Below are positions 47,324 through 59,479 of a DNA stretch of 64,000 nt, one piece after another. Positions within the stretch are counted from its first letter, which is position 1. Each line of letters starts with the position of its first letter. The DNA is from Penium margaritaceum. Lineage: Eukaryota; Streptophyta; Zygnematophyceae; Desmidiales; Peniaceae. Position numbers and translations under genes: made by a program. Below the pieces are notes generated by a model. The model worked only from the letters and a program-made list of their open reading frames with translations, ran no database searches and was not told where the DNA came from. The stretch is from contig SZWC01004692.1 in assembly GCA_023375785.1 (NCBI GenBank), positions 49,923 to 113,922 on the forward strand, in the 5' to 3' direction.

Positions 47324-47650
47324 AGCTCCGTGACTCTATGCAAGTGCTTCCGGTATTCCATGTCAGCAGACTCAAGCACGACCGGGACCCTAGAGAGAAT
47401 TTTCTTGGCAGAGATGTCCCTCCTCCGCCTCCCGTTCAAGTGGACGAAGACACGGGGTACGTCATCGAGGACATCATCAGCCACCAACGACGAGGCAAGA
47501 CGACAGAATATCGTGTCAAGTGGCACGGCTACGATGTCGCGCATAACAGCCGGGAACCCTACGTCAACCCAAGACCTCGATCATCTGATCAATGGCTATT
47601 ACCACCATATCCAGGCCACATTTGCACGCACGTTGGGTTGTCGCGGCTAC
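47320..47650 (+). pseudogene. Chromodomain end of element B pol
   Basis: LPVFHVSRLKHDRDPRENFLGRD, then VDEDTGYVIEDIISHQRRGKTTEYRVKWHGYDVAHNSREPY. Tyr, Trp and the surrounding pattern fit an integrase-linked chromodomain. The helix after it is frame-shifted. Confidence 0.88.
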
Positions 47651-47664
47651 AAGGGGGGGGGGAG
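47651..47664 (+). other. Polypurine tract of element B
   Basis: AAGGGGGGGGGGAG directly before the 3' LTR. Confidence 0.85.
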
Positions 47665-48182
47665 TGCTACGTACCAAACGTACACGAGTCCCTAATCTTT
47701 CCAAGTGGGTATTTCTGTTATTACACAAACAACCCATCGCGTTGCGAGACCGCAATACTCACTACGACGGTCGAGGGCAAACTAGCCAACTGAATTGCCC
47801 TAAGTGGATATTCTGGATCTTTCCGACAGCATTGACCACTCTCGCAAACCTACGAATAGAAGTATCACGAGCTTTCGATTGAATTCTCCACGCATCGAGA
47901 CGAATCTGGACTTATAGAGATGCATCTCGCATCTTCACCGTCGATTCTCAAAGACCCCCGACTTCTCGACGGACCTTCTCAAATCTGACCACTCACGACA
48001 CGACTCTGTACGCGTTGCTTGACTATCGACCCCAAGACCCCGACTATGCTTGATCATTTTGACACTGGTCATAAAAGTACACTAATCGCTAATTATAAAT
48101 TGCTCAAGTATCCCCAACCCGAAATTGTGTTTTTCCTCACAACTTTTACCTGTTCACCATCTACGCTCCGTTTGGCGTAACA
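47665..48182 (+). repeat. 3' LTR of gypsy element B
   Basis: Starts TGCTAC (one change from TGTTAC) and ends GTAACA. It is followed by ATTCC (48183-48187), the right copy of the target duplication. Confidence 0.94.
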
Positions 48183-48200
48183 ATTCCGCTTGACGTAACA
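48183..48200 (+). repeat. ATTCC duplication and terminal 13 bp of the element A 3' LTR
   Basis: After the duplicated ATTCC the sequence GCTTGACGTAACA continues the element A LTR, matching GCTCCGCGTAATA at the end of its 5' LTR. It ends in GTAACA. Confidence 0.88.
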
Positions 48201-49121
48201 TGCAGCAGGGTCGTGTTTGGCTGAGCAAAATAATACTCTAGTTTGTGTATGGGTATGACGTATGCCGTTCCAAAACACCGGAATCCGGTGTGCCGTTTTG
48301 TTTTGCGGACGCTGGATATGCGATGTCAAAATTAAAGTGGTTTGGGCATGCCATTCCAAAATGAGAAGGTGTCGGCCCTCGAGTTGAAATTTTTGACATG
48401 GTGGGAACCTAGTTCGTCGGTCTGGAAAATATGGATCATAGAGAATGTTTTGGTTAGCGACCACCACTCGAATCCCATTCGGAATTCCCGTAATCGGGGC
48501 CGAAAGTTTCGCTAACTCATGTATCGCTCACGAGAAATGAGTCCTTCGGAAATGAAAGGGTTGGTCCATGCATCCAGTTCCTCCAGATGTTCGGCACAAG
48601 CATTGTCCGTTCGATTCGGTAAGTTACCACATTTGGCGATCAACTTCGTCTGCGCCGCCCATGGATTTTGTCTTGAGGGGGTCAGAGGGGGGCAGGCTAC
48701 CGGGACAGAATTTCAACCGATAGGCTTCATTGAATGAAGTAAGGAGCTATTCCATGATTTCGAATGACAGAGTGCGGAAGACGGGGAGTAGCGGTGAAGG
48801 AAGGGCCCACAAGGAGACGTCGACAAGCTTGTCAAAACAGAAATATACTGAAATAGACGACTTCTCAAGGGAGACTTCAAATTATCTTCCAAAAATTTCA
48901 TTTAATAGTTTTTACGAGAATTTGCCGGAGAAAACGACAAAGAAGCTTTTCAAAACTGCGCAATACTAAACATCACTACATGTAAAACAGGGTAAGTTTC
49001 AAATAAACAGTAATTTAATCTAGGCACAAGCGACATGCTGGTCTCATAAAACACGAGGATAAAATGGCCAAGGAACGACAACTAACATGTGACAGAAGCC
49101 ATCATTCCGGGTTCGGTAAGA
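48201..49121. other. Flank between element A and the MULE, no gene recognised
   Basis: Contains a perfect short palindrome ACACCGGA-A-TCCGGTGT at 48275-48291. Open frames are short and without motif. Confidence 0.5.
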
Positions 49122-49130
49122 ATATGACAA

Positions 49131-49490
49131 CAGTAAAGACCAGAACGATGTCGCGTTCGTGGGGACGAACAGGAGCGGTGCCTAATTCAAGATCGGTCAC
49201 CAGCAATGCCAGGTTTTTCGGCGTCGTGCAAAAAAAAACACGGCATCGCTCATGACTTCGCTACAGACAGCTTCGGAGCCTAGGTGCTTGCTTCGGCATC
49301 GATTTTAGGTCAGCGACAGCTCAAGTAAATGCAACTCCCTCAGATCACTCGAGCGCACGATGGATCGAGCGAGGACAGGACTTGATCGCGCACTCACAAA
49401 GGAGAACGGCAACGAGGTTAACGCCGGCAATGTCCCGAAACGTTGAAGGTCAATCTCCCATTACCCTATTCGGGGGACATGAAGTTACAA
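49131..49490 (+). repeat. Left terminal inverted repeat of the MULE
   Basis: GC-richer than the interior. Pairs with 50660-51019. The outer end is fixed by the 9-bp duplication. Confidence 0.88.
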
Positions 49491-50659
49491 ATACAATGTC
49501 TCGGATTTTTCACTCTCATAGTCTTGAAATTGTTACTAAAGTTTTTTAATTCGCCTCTAATCCTCAAATTGGGATTCCGTAACGGTCGCAAATGTGTAAT
49601 CCTTAATTTTTGCGATTTTATGAGATAATACACATTTGTAGATAGATCAATAATCTTTTTCAAAATAGTAGTTTTTGTCACAATACATGAACATGAATGT
49701 TTTCATGTATGTTTTTGTCCATATAAAATGAATATAATTATATTTGTGGAAACAAGACATCTAAGGAAATGTATATTATGGAAATATATATTATGGATGG
49801 AAATGTACATATAGCCTTGATTGTATGTCTATATTTATATGTAGATGGATATCAATGAAAGACATGGATGAAGGGAAATATTTATATTCTGAAATAATAC
49901 GTACATATATACGTTGATATAGATGTACATATAGATATATATAAACATGAATGTAAAGATACAAAGAAATAAGTTTGAGCATGGATGAATACATGGATAT
50001 TGATATAGATGTGGATTCGTACATTTATATATGTACATCCATTAATTTACAAACGGATAAAGATATAATGCTATAATTTACGTCATATCTATAGTAATTG
50101 TTATTTTTTTATGTATGTCCTATCTTATGTATTTATATTTGAATTTATATCTATAATAAAATGTAAAAACGTATGTATAATTTTGTTTGTATATATGGAT
50201 ACTCACACATCAATTGATTCGCCTACCCATATCTTTTAAATGATGAAATTATGACATATTTATATCTATATTTCAACCTAAATTTACATTTTTTTGTTTA
50301 CATATTTTCATACATATTTATTTTTACCTGTCATCCATGTCCTTCATTTATTTTCATATATATTTAACTTTTCAAATATGCATCTCAATCCATATCTCCA
50401 TTTTCATGTGAAATGTATGCATATTTATCTATTCACATTCTTTAACCATAGTGATACATTTATGCACACATAGAGATGCACATGTATTCATTTATTATGA
50501 AACTATTGTATGTAGTTTGTTATAACATGATTTTCTTTGGAAATTTACTAATGTTCACCTCTAGTACAGATATGGAATGTCAATTTGAGGATTAGTGGCA
50601 GATTAAAAACGTATTCTATGAATTCAGGAGTATAAGGGTAAACCATGTAGAATTTTTAA

Positions 50660-51019
50660 GTTGCGACTTCCTGTCCCCCGATTAGGGCAATGCGGGATTG
50701 ACCTTCAACTTTCCGGAACATGTTCGGCATTTACTTCGTTGTCGTTCTCCTTTGTGAGTGCGCGATCAAGTCCTGTCCTCGCTCGATCCATCGTGCGCTC
50801 GAGTGATCTGAGGCAGTTGCATTTACGTGAGCTTTCGCTGACCTGAAATCGCTGCTGAAGCAAGCACCTAGGCTCCGAAGCTGTCTGTAGCGAAGTCATC
50901 AGCGATGACATGTTTTTTTTGCACGACGCCGAAAAACTTGGCATCGCTGGTGACCGATCTCAAACTAGGCACTGCTCCTGTTCGTCCTCACGAACGCGGC
51001 ATCGTTCTTGTCTTCATTG
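50660..51019 (-). repeat. Right terminal inverted repeat of the MULE
   Basis: Reverse complement of the left repeat with scattered substitutions and few indels. Confidence 0.88.
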
Positions 51020-51029
51020 ATATAACAAA

Positions 51030-54000
51030 CAAAGGAATCCTTCAACGTTCCACTGTTGCATCGCGAGCCGCCATCTGACGACAAAACAGGAGTCGTGCCA
51101 AGCCTAAAAAAACGAACAGAAAGGCACTCCAAACAAGTAGTAACGAGATGTAGGAAGAGAAACTATACGAGTACTACATTGTCGCTCACTCAAACACCAC
51201 ACCAGAACACTGTATGATTAAGCAGCCCGCAAGAAACGTGAAATACCATTACAAGACATGTATGGGGAAAGCATACCGAATAATCTTGAGTTTTTCAAGA
51301 ATGCCAAGTGAAGTAATATTTAAGTGCACCTCATTAACCAATAATGACAGAAAAATAGAAGTGATAAGCTAGAACTAAAGCATTGCTATTCTTGAATTCC
51401 AAAAGTTATGGCTATTAGAGGAAGGGAATTCAGCAATTTCAATTTCATAATGTAAAAATGAATTCAATACTTATAATATCAGAAAAAATAAAGTAAAAAA
51501 ATTACTTAAATATTCCTTGAAACATTCCAAATGGCGTCTCATAGGTATGATAGGTACACCATTTCCCAGCTCCTTCAATGTTTAATGTTACAAAATTCAA
51601 AATTTTACTTTTTATGAAGCAAGAAAATCTAAGGAAAAAAATAAATATTTAAAGACTGAAAATACTCCTAAAAATAATATAAATAAAAGAAGAAACCGCA
51701 CAAATATTTGTTAACGGATGTTACCTCTTCACATATTTTTGACACACATCTAATCATATTTGCCTTGAAGAAGAAAAAAGGCAATTAGATGTTGAAACAC
51801 TAAATTTAGCGGTTAAAAATGCAATATGAATTTCATGAACGAAAATGCAAATGTCCAATATTGAAAAAAATGAAGGTAACCTTGTGTCAAGTACTAAGGC
51901 ATAATCTTGAATAACAAAAGAAAATGCAAGGCTAATATAAATAATTCATGGTGTCATCTCATCTCGATGAAGCTTCCAAAAAGAAAAAGGAGTTTATTTC
52001 TTCACATACGAAAGCTAAAATAGCCACAAATATGATCAATAGAAGTGTTCCCTACTTTTATCTTACAATTCTTCACTTCTTCCACCAAAAAGTGAAAGTA
52101 AGAAGTTTCATAATTGAACCACAAGCTATGAAACATTCTCCTTAGAATCATGTCCATAGTTTTTAAACGTTTTCTTCTAAAATTATGAAGAAATCACATG
52201 TTCAAAATTCATTCAATCATAACTAACTCCGAGAACTGAACACCACAAATCTCCAGTAAAAAATTCACCCATTATGCAATAATTCATAAAGGAAGATGTA
52301 TAATCTAATTTTTAATACAAGTATAGGAAGCAGGCTTCGAAATAAATAAACGGAAAAACATGTAGAGCAAAGCTCTTTTAATCAGGAAATTATAACAAAG
52401 AAGACCTATTTTCAATTAAAAAAGGGGCGATCACAAAATTCCCCCTATAAAATAAGTAAAACGGTTTTTGGTAATATGTAAGAAATGCACTTAGTGTTGA
52501 CATTTGGAAATAATATGGAAACAAATCATTTTGATTAAATTTAGATTACGTAATGTTTATAGATAGAAGGGTCTTTCTCTATCTTAGTTTCATAGAATTT
52601 TGTCAGTAAATTCTATTATAAATTATAGTGGAAAAAATAAATATAGGTGTTTGCAAAGAAGGTTTCATGACTCACGATTATCATAATATATCAATAATAA
52701 ATGTATAACCTTAGATTGTTGTTCAAGATGAACAACTAAAAGCCTTTAAGATGAAACCACCAATAAAAAACACTTGCGCAAATAATATTTTAAAACTACA
52801 AATATTATCAATTCAATTACAATTCCCTAAATAAATTGCCTAACTTAATCCCAAATCAATTAAAAAATATTGAAGAATTAAAGAGTTGTCAAAATTTTAT
52901 GGGACATGTGTTAGAATCCTTTCTTCAATATATTTCCATGATGTGGAATTTGGTTAAGCAATAACGGATATCTTTGTGCATGTAATATAAATGATTTTGC
53001 TATTTTACCAAAACATTTACATTGAAAAGGAACATATATCACACATTGAAACGGTAAATATCAATATTTTTGGTTAAATTTGATGAAAGGATAAGCCATG
53101 TTTATTGCTATCATTTTAAAAAATCTTATGAAAAAATGTAAGCATTTTTTTAAATGATCGATGGAATAACCAAGTAATAAGTTCGAAAAGTATTCATTAA
53201 ATTTTCTTAAGGAGTTATATTAAATTTAAAAATGAGAGGAGCTTCATACATGCTGATTGGAAACCATGTTGTATGTGAAGTATATTGTGAAGAGGAGGCA
53301 TGCTCTTAAATTTACATTTTTGGCTTACAATCATGGCAAGTATATACATTGATTCTTGATTAGAATGACATTATATATTATAATAAAATATAAGACAACC
53401 ACCTTGCTTCTTTCAGAATTTTATTTAGATATGAATCAATATAATTACATATCATTGTTTCCATTTTGTATTGAATAGAATTCACACTAACAAAATACAC
53501 TCATATTTTATTCTAAAACATTTTCTAAAAGTTTGCATTCATTAGCCCATCTCTTGGCAATGTTGACCTTGCATTTTAAGAAGGGAATTGATAGGTGACC
53601 AAGTTAATAATATATTATTAGAAATGAACATGTTCTGAATATTTCAATGTAAATCAATTGAGCCATATACCACAAATCCATATTGTGGATAGCTTTCATC
53701 ATGGTGTTAGTATAAAAAACTAATAAAAACGTTTCCAAACGCCACATTATTTATTAAAAGAATGGATGTGATATCAGTTGGGTTTGAATGTTTTATGAAG
53801 AAAAAGAAGAACCCATCTCAAGCACAAATTTGAAGAATTTAATGAACATGGAGTGCAATGAAGATCATCATAATAAATTTGAATATATCATCCTAACAAT
53901 AGGGAATGAGGGATTGCGCATCTTTAATAGAAAATGGAGATATTTGAGGTAAGTAATGTAGAAATACAATGGAGAAAACCCTCTTTTGAATGTCAAATGT

Positions 54001-55340
54001 TTTTCTTTTTGTGATATGTGCAACGTTTTCTCTCTTTTGAGGCTAGAATCCTCACCTTCAAGTACCTACATATGAGAAGAGGTAAGAACGTAAGATGTCT
54101 CAAGGATTTGTGGTTAGAAAATACAATTCAGAAGCACAAAAGTTGAACCATTGTTCTTATTGGGCCTTCAGTATAGTAGTCGTACATCCATATACATATC
54201 TTTCATTTCATTGACGAACAATATAGGCCTTTCATAAAGGAAACCTTCCTAATATTCCAAATATATGAAGCCACTAAAATATCTTAAGGTTCATGATTGC
54301 CCAAGAAGTGATTCTTAACCATTATGAATAAACCTTAAACATTTCACCTTGTTTGTATACCAAGTGGCAAAACCAATATGATGAATACATTATGAAAATC
54401 TCATTTTGACCAAAGCGTCACACAACCACTTACAAAAGTTAAGGATTTTCAGGAAAGGTAGGATTCACATGAGGAGTGTCCGGAAAAACAAATTTATTTG
54501 AATTGGTTCACTTTTAATGAAAAATGGAGTGGGAAACATATGGAATGATCTGGATTGTGACTTTAGTTTAATCTAGATTAATTTTATAACCATAAAACCT
54601 TTTGAGTTGAACATCATTAATAATTTTCTTTCAAAACTCAAAGGGAAGAGATTAGGTAATGCTTTGATGTTTTTTCGTAGAAAACCTTGTTTATTTTCTA
54701 TTTTTGGTTGACATGTGAAAGGATGATTTCATTATGGACAGTTCTTGATTAATCCTTATTTTCAGATATATCTTAATAAGTACACTTTATATTCTCAATA
54801 AGTATTTTAATTTCTTAATATATTTCAATAAGTAAGTTAATGATAAAGGGTTGCTACACGGAACAATAAAAAAGCAAGAATGAGAACATTGTTTACTTTA
54901 TAGATGCTCCTTTCCATTTAAAGGAGCATTTCTTTTATGTGATATATTTGTTAAGTAAGAAAAACTATGGAAAAGGCAAAAGACATATTATAATAAAAAT
55001 AATACACCATTAAAATTTCCTTTATTCATTTGTAAAAGAATTTTAAATCTTGGAAGATTTTAAGCCTTCACATGGTACAGAAGTGACGATACATAGCAAA
55101 TACAGAATTAATTGTCTGAAGTGTTTTTGTATTGCATTTAATGGAAAACAGACATTAAAAACCTTTATTTCTCTAAAACAATTCGAGTTTGCCATGGTAA
55201 CATGTTTAATTGAAGAAATCGTAATCTCAGTTGATAATGGAAAGTATTTCTTAAAAACATATCAAATATCTAATGTTGTTCTTTTAGTTTCTAAAGTATT
55301 TCATTGAGCATCAGATGTATAGTTTTGAATTCTCCGATAT
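51030..55340. other. AT-rich gene-free DNA
   Basis: About 4.3 kb of AT-rich sequence with dense stops in all frames. The longest frame (55050-55307, plus, 85 codons) has no recognisable motif. No repeat structure or element end was seen. Confidence 0.6.
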
Positions 55341-55447
55341 GTGGTGTAGTGGGGTTGCTACCCAACAACAACACGTCATAAGGTTGCACGTATGCCACCC
55401 ATGGTCCATCCAACCTAATGCCCGTATATACCATTCACGTCCTCACT
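55341..55447 (+). repeat. Direct repeat, first copy
   Basis: GTAGTGGGGTTGCTAC, TATGCCAC, and GCCCGTATATACCATTCACGTCCTCAC line up with 59298-59428 in the same order (TAGTGGGGTTTGCTAC, ATCTGCCAC, GCCCATATGTACCATTCATGTGCTCAC). The second copy is ~25 bp longer in the middle. Confidence 0.65.
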
Positions 55448-55479
55448 TGACAATTTCTAAATCATCAATCTACCCTTTT

Positions 55480-56250
55480 TAAATGGAATCAAGCCAGCAA
55501 TTCCTATTCTTGTCCCCATTTTTCGTCCGGTCGCCCGTGCACTTCGAATATCGTTCTCGGTCTCCATCATCATGTTATTTACGCTTGCTATATTATAATA
55601 CTATTTTCAACTCCTTTTTCTTGCATTCCCCTTACACAAATTGGGTCGTCGTCTTGGTGCTCTCGTTCGTGGTAGTTGGCATCCCCCTTGTTGGCACATT
55701 GAGTCCTCAGTTGTGGCACTTGGTTCCCCAAACTTCGGCCTTTGGTGCCTCTTTGGAGCATAATTAGCCCGTCTTGGTGTAAAACGCCTTTTTGATATTG
55801 TGCAGATGTCCTTTGGTGCATGTTGCCTGTGTGGGCATGCACGCTTGTCCTTTCGCACACGGTGCTGTCCTTGGCGCAAGGCACTCAATGTTTGTGTGCG
55901 ATGCCCCTCACACCCACTGTCTTTGGCACACTTGAAGAGCTTTGGTTAGCTCCCCCCATGGCCTACTTCTCTTTCCTTTCCCTTTCTCTTGCCACTATTC
56001 GCTTCCTCCACTTCCTTGCGCTCTTGTTCCACCCTTCATTCCCCCCTCCTCAACCATCACGTCATCAAACCCGTTCGATCGCCTAGTCTTTTTTCCTTCC
56101 ATTTATCCGTCTCTCTGTCACGTCCCTACGTCAATCCATCACATTTTACTATCACGTTGTTGTGCCGATCACATAATTCTATTTGCCTGTTAGGCCGTCC
56201 ATCCATCTAGTCCGCATTTCAGTTATTCCTCCTTCACTTTCCTTCTCTCC

Positions 56251-56294
<44 letters not shown>

Positions 56295-57600
56295 ATTTTG
56301 TACTCTCTTTCTCCCTCTCTCTCCATCATTATCACTCTTTGATTGTCTTTGACCCCTCTTCCTTATTGCCAAGACCTTGCATTTCCCCCCCTTTTGATCC
56401 CTTCCCATCCCCAATCTTCATCCCTCTTTCCTTCGCTTCCACTCCCAATCTGCTCCAATCGCTCTCCCTCCCTCCTCCATCCTCCAATCACCCTCCCTTA
56501 CTCATCCCTCCTCCATCCTCCCTTCGTGCTCCCCTCCTCCCCCATCCGTTCCCACCTCCCTCCCTCCTTCCCTCTTTCGTTTTCCTTTCCCCTTCTCCCT
56601 CCATCCATCTCCGTGTCTCTCTCCATATTTTTGCTTGGTTGTTGTTTGTTGGTTTGTCCATTCGTATTTCCATCAATCTTTCTATCTCCCATCCTTTATC
56701 TTCTATCCCTCCACACGACCCCCCTCTTTCTATCTCCCTCTACCAATCTCTCTTTCCCAACCATTTCTATCCCCCCTTGTCACATTCATGTTGGAGTTAT
56801 CTGTGTTGCTATCGTCATTTTTTTCGCTACCAAGTTCTTGCCACCATAATTTCTGTCGTAAAGGTTTCTTTTCTTGCGATCATAGTCACCCTCATAGTAA
56901 CGATCCTTGCCGTTGTCCCTACTAGGGGTTGTTTATTGTTGTAGAAGCTTGCAATCATTGTCACTATTTTTGTCATAACCGTTATTTTCATCACCGTTTC
57001 CATTGTTGCTCCCCTGAAAGGTGCATTTTTTGTGATGGCCGTAGTGGTCGTTGTGTCACTAACGATGTCCCCTTCATTGTTTCCATCATAGCTATTATCT
57101 CGTTGTCGTCGTCGGCGTATCAAAATGACTACATATTAGTCAATCTCACAACCTGTACCTTTGTCCATCCTATGATCAGTCTATTTCTTTTGTTATTTGT
57201 CCTCTGATCCATCCATCCATATATTCGTCCATCTGTTGACTGTTCCCTTTGTGTGTTGGCCCATCCACATACCCATTCATATGTCTCATTGTCCATCATG
57301 CATTTTTCCGTCCTTTTGTCCTTATGTTCACCCATCTGTCGATTTTCCCACTTGTCAGTCTATTTATACGTCTACCCATCTCCTCATCATCTACCATTCT
57401 TTCCCTTCTTGCCTACCCCCATTCCCTCTTTCTCTTTGTCAATCTCTTCCTCCCTCTCTCCTCTTTATCTTTGTCTATCTATATTTCTCTCTATCCTCAT
57501 TCTTCCTCTCCTTGTCTTTGTTTCTCTCTCCCCAGTAATAATATCTCTCTTTCATCTCTCTCCTCTCTCTGTCTCTTCCTCTTTCTCTCTATCTCTCTCT
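55480..57600 (+). repeat. Polypyrimidine-rich low-complexity DNA
   Basis: Mostly C/T on the plus strand, with a CT run at 56254-56292 and TCC/CCCT-rich stretches to about 56800. A segment at 56795-57115 is rich in GTNRTY-type words and resembles the reverse complement of 61600-62080. Long frames, such as 56183-56944 rich in Ser, Pro and Leu, follow the composition and are not called as genes. Confidence 0.75.
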
Positions 57601-57617
57601 TTCTTTCTCTCTTTATA

Positions 57618-57651
<34 letters not shown>

Positions 57652-59080
57652 ATGGCACATCATCGTACAAATTTGCTTCACCTTTTTTCACATCCACCTT
57701 TTGTGCCTTCCCATCCTTCCTATAAGACAACTTGCAACAAAACTCCCTTGCTTACTCATTCTTCTCCTCTACCTTCTTATTCCCATCCCTCATTCACTTT
57801 CATTGCCCGTGCTGTACTCTTGTACCAAGCATGTTGAGGATCATAGCATTAGAGGTGTAGCATTGCTCACTGAAGTGTATGCTCGTATCCACCAGTTTGA
57901 GGTCATTCTTGTAACCTTCCACCCATTCTTTGCTCGTTCCCTTCCCTTCCATCTCTCTTAATTTCCTCATTCCTCTCCTTCAAAACACCCAATTTGTCCT
58001 TTTCCTTTCCTCCTATTTCTTTTCTTCTTCCTCCTCATCCACCTCTTACTCCACCAATGCCTCCTCCTCATCCTCCTCCTCCCACACCTCCTACTCCTTC
58101 TGCACCTCGTCCTCCTGCACTACAACCTCCTCTTCCTCCTGGTCCTTCTCCTCTTGTTGAGTGTGTTTTTCCTCCCCCTCTTCCTCCTCATTCCCCCCTC
58201 CTTCTCCTCCTGCTTCTTCTCCTGCTCGTCCTCCACCTCTTGTATTGTTATCTCCTAATCCTCCTCCTCCTCCTCCTACAAATCCTTCTCCTCCTCAACC
58301 TCCTCCTTCTTTTGTTGCACCTACTCTTGAACTTCCTCTTTCTCCTCCTTCTCCTCTTCCTCCTCTTCCTCTAATTCCCTTACCTACTCCTCCTTGTCCT
58401 CTCCTACCTTCTCCTCCTTATCCTTCTCTTTTGTCTACACTACCTCCTCCTCCTTCTCCTCCTCCTCCACCACCACCACCACCTCCTCCTCCCCCTCTTT
58501 TTCCTTCCCCTTTTCTCACTATGATTCTCCCTCTCCTTTATCTCTCTTACGTATCCTCCTCATCATCTTTCTCCTTTACCACTTTGTTTTCCAAATTTTC
58601 CTCCACCATCTCTTCCCCCTCATTCTCCTCCTCCCCACCTCCTCTTCCTCCTCCTTCTCCTCCTCCCTCTTCATCTTCTCCCCCCTCCTCTACCTTGTTC
58701 TCGTTCTCCTCCTCTTTCTTTTCCTTCTCTTCCTTCTCCTCCTATTAATCATACTAGTCCTCCTCCTCTTCCTCCTCCTTCTCCTCTTCCTCCTCCTTTT
58801 CCCTTTCATTTTTTCTTTCGCATCCCCTTTGCCACAAAACATATGCCTACACACATGGCATGTGTTCTGATTTATCATTTTTTGTGTGCATCCGTTCCCA
58901 TGGCTTGTAGGGCTTCTTCCAGCCTTGTTGATCCAACATCTTTATTGCCATGTTTGTGCAAGTCTTCGTCGCCTTGGTGTTGCTCCATCTGGCTGTCCCA
59001 ATTTTTGGCAATGTCACATCCATGTGACTTCCATTTCCAATGCTAACAAGAATAGGCTAGCAACATGCCTTGTATGAGCC
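57601..59080 (+). repeat. Composite polypyrimidine module, plus copy
   Basis: Order: CT run (57621-57648); about 320 bp of ordinary complexity (57650-57970); a TCC/TCT-rich block (about 57970-58825); and a ~240-bp tail of ordinary complexity (58830-59080). The same order occurs inverted at 63190-61260. The head encodes PVLYSCTKHVEDHSIRGVAL and ARIHQFEVILVTFHPFFARSLPFHL in one frame (57780-57961). This aligns loosely with a frame of the other copy. Whether that reflects coding is unclear. Confidence 0.6.
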
Positions 59081-59297
59081 AATAGTGACACTGATGCATG
59101 AAGTTGACCCATTAACACATTTTATTCTTCTATCTCCATAGAGTTGTTTCCGCATGTAGTTTTTGTTTTAGGTTTTCATTGTGATGTTGACGTGTCTTTC
59201 TACACAAGGACCCATGCCTTTTTGTGTTTCAGGTTCATGATATGATTTTCATGTACTAAATATAGTATCCCTTGTCTAGTTTAGAATGCTCATCATA

Positions 59298-59428
59298 GTG
59301 AGGTAGTGGGGTTTGCTACGTAACTACTACACAACGTTGGGTAGTGACCCCATTACACACCATTGAATGGCATCTGCCACTTATGGGGTGCTGTACTCGT
59401 GCCCATATGTACCATTCATGTGCTCACC
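59298..59428 (+). repeat. Direct repeat, second copy
   Basis: Matches 55341-55447 in the same orientation. The two copies bracket about 3.85 kb of mostly polypyrimidine DNA. Confidence 0.65.
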
Positions 59429-59479
59429 AAAGTACTCTCTTGATCCCTAATGTATCATTTGCCATTGATAACTATAGAA

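Larger units (their letters stand above)
49131..51019. mobile_element. Non-autonomous Mutator-like element with ~360-bp inverted repeats
   Basis: The arms 49131-49490 and 50660-51019 are inverted repeats of each other with high identity over their full length. They share, for example, AGCTTCGGAGCCTAGGTGCTT and CACTCGAGCGCACGATGGAT. The ends are CAGTAAAGAC and CAATGAAGAC. The nine bases outside each end, ATATGACAA (49122-49130) and ATATAACAA (51020-51028), agree at eight positions, as expected for the 9-bp duplication of MULEs. The interior (about 1.17 kb) is strongly AT-rich with TATATGTACATATA-like words and no transposase, so movement would depend on an enzyme made elsewhere. The small frames on both arms are fortuitous. 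Confidence 0.88.

Noticed and set aside
49791-50038. Tyr/Ile/Ser-rich minus-strand frames in the MULE interior
   Set aside because: Produced by TATATGTACATA-type AT repeats. No transposase feature.
56183-58870. Plus-strand Ser/Pro/Leu frames up to 253 codons
   Set aside because: Polypyrimidine composition avoids stop codons. Frames overlap one another and show no conserved motif.
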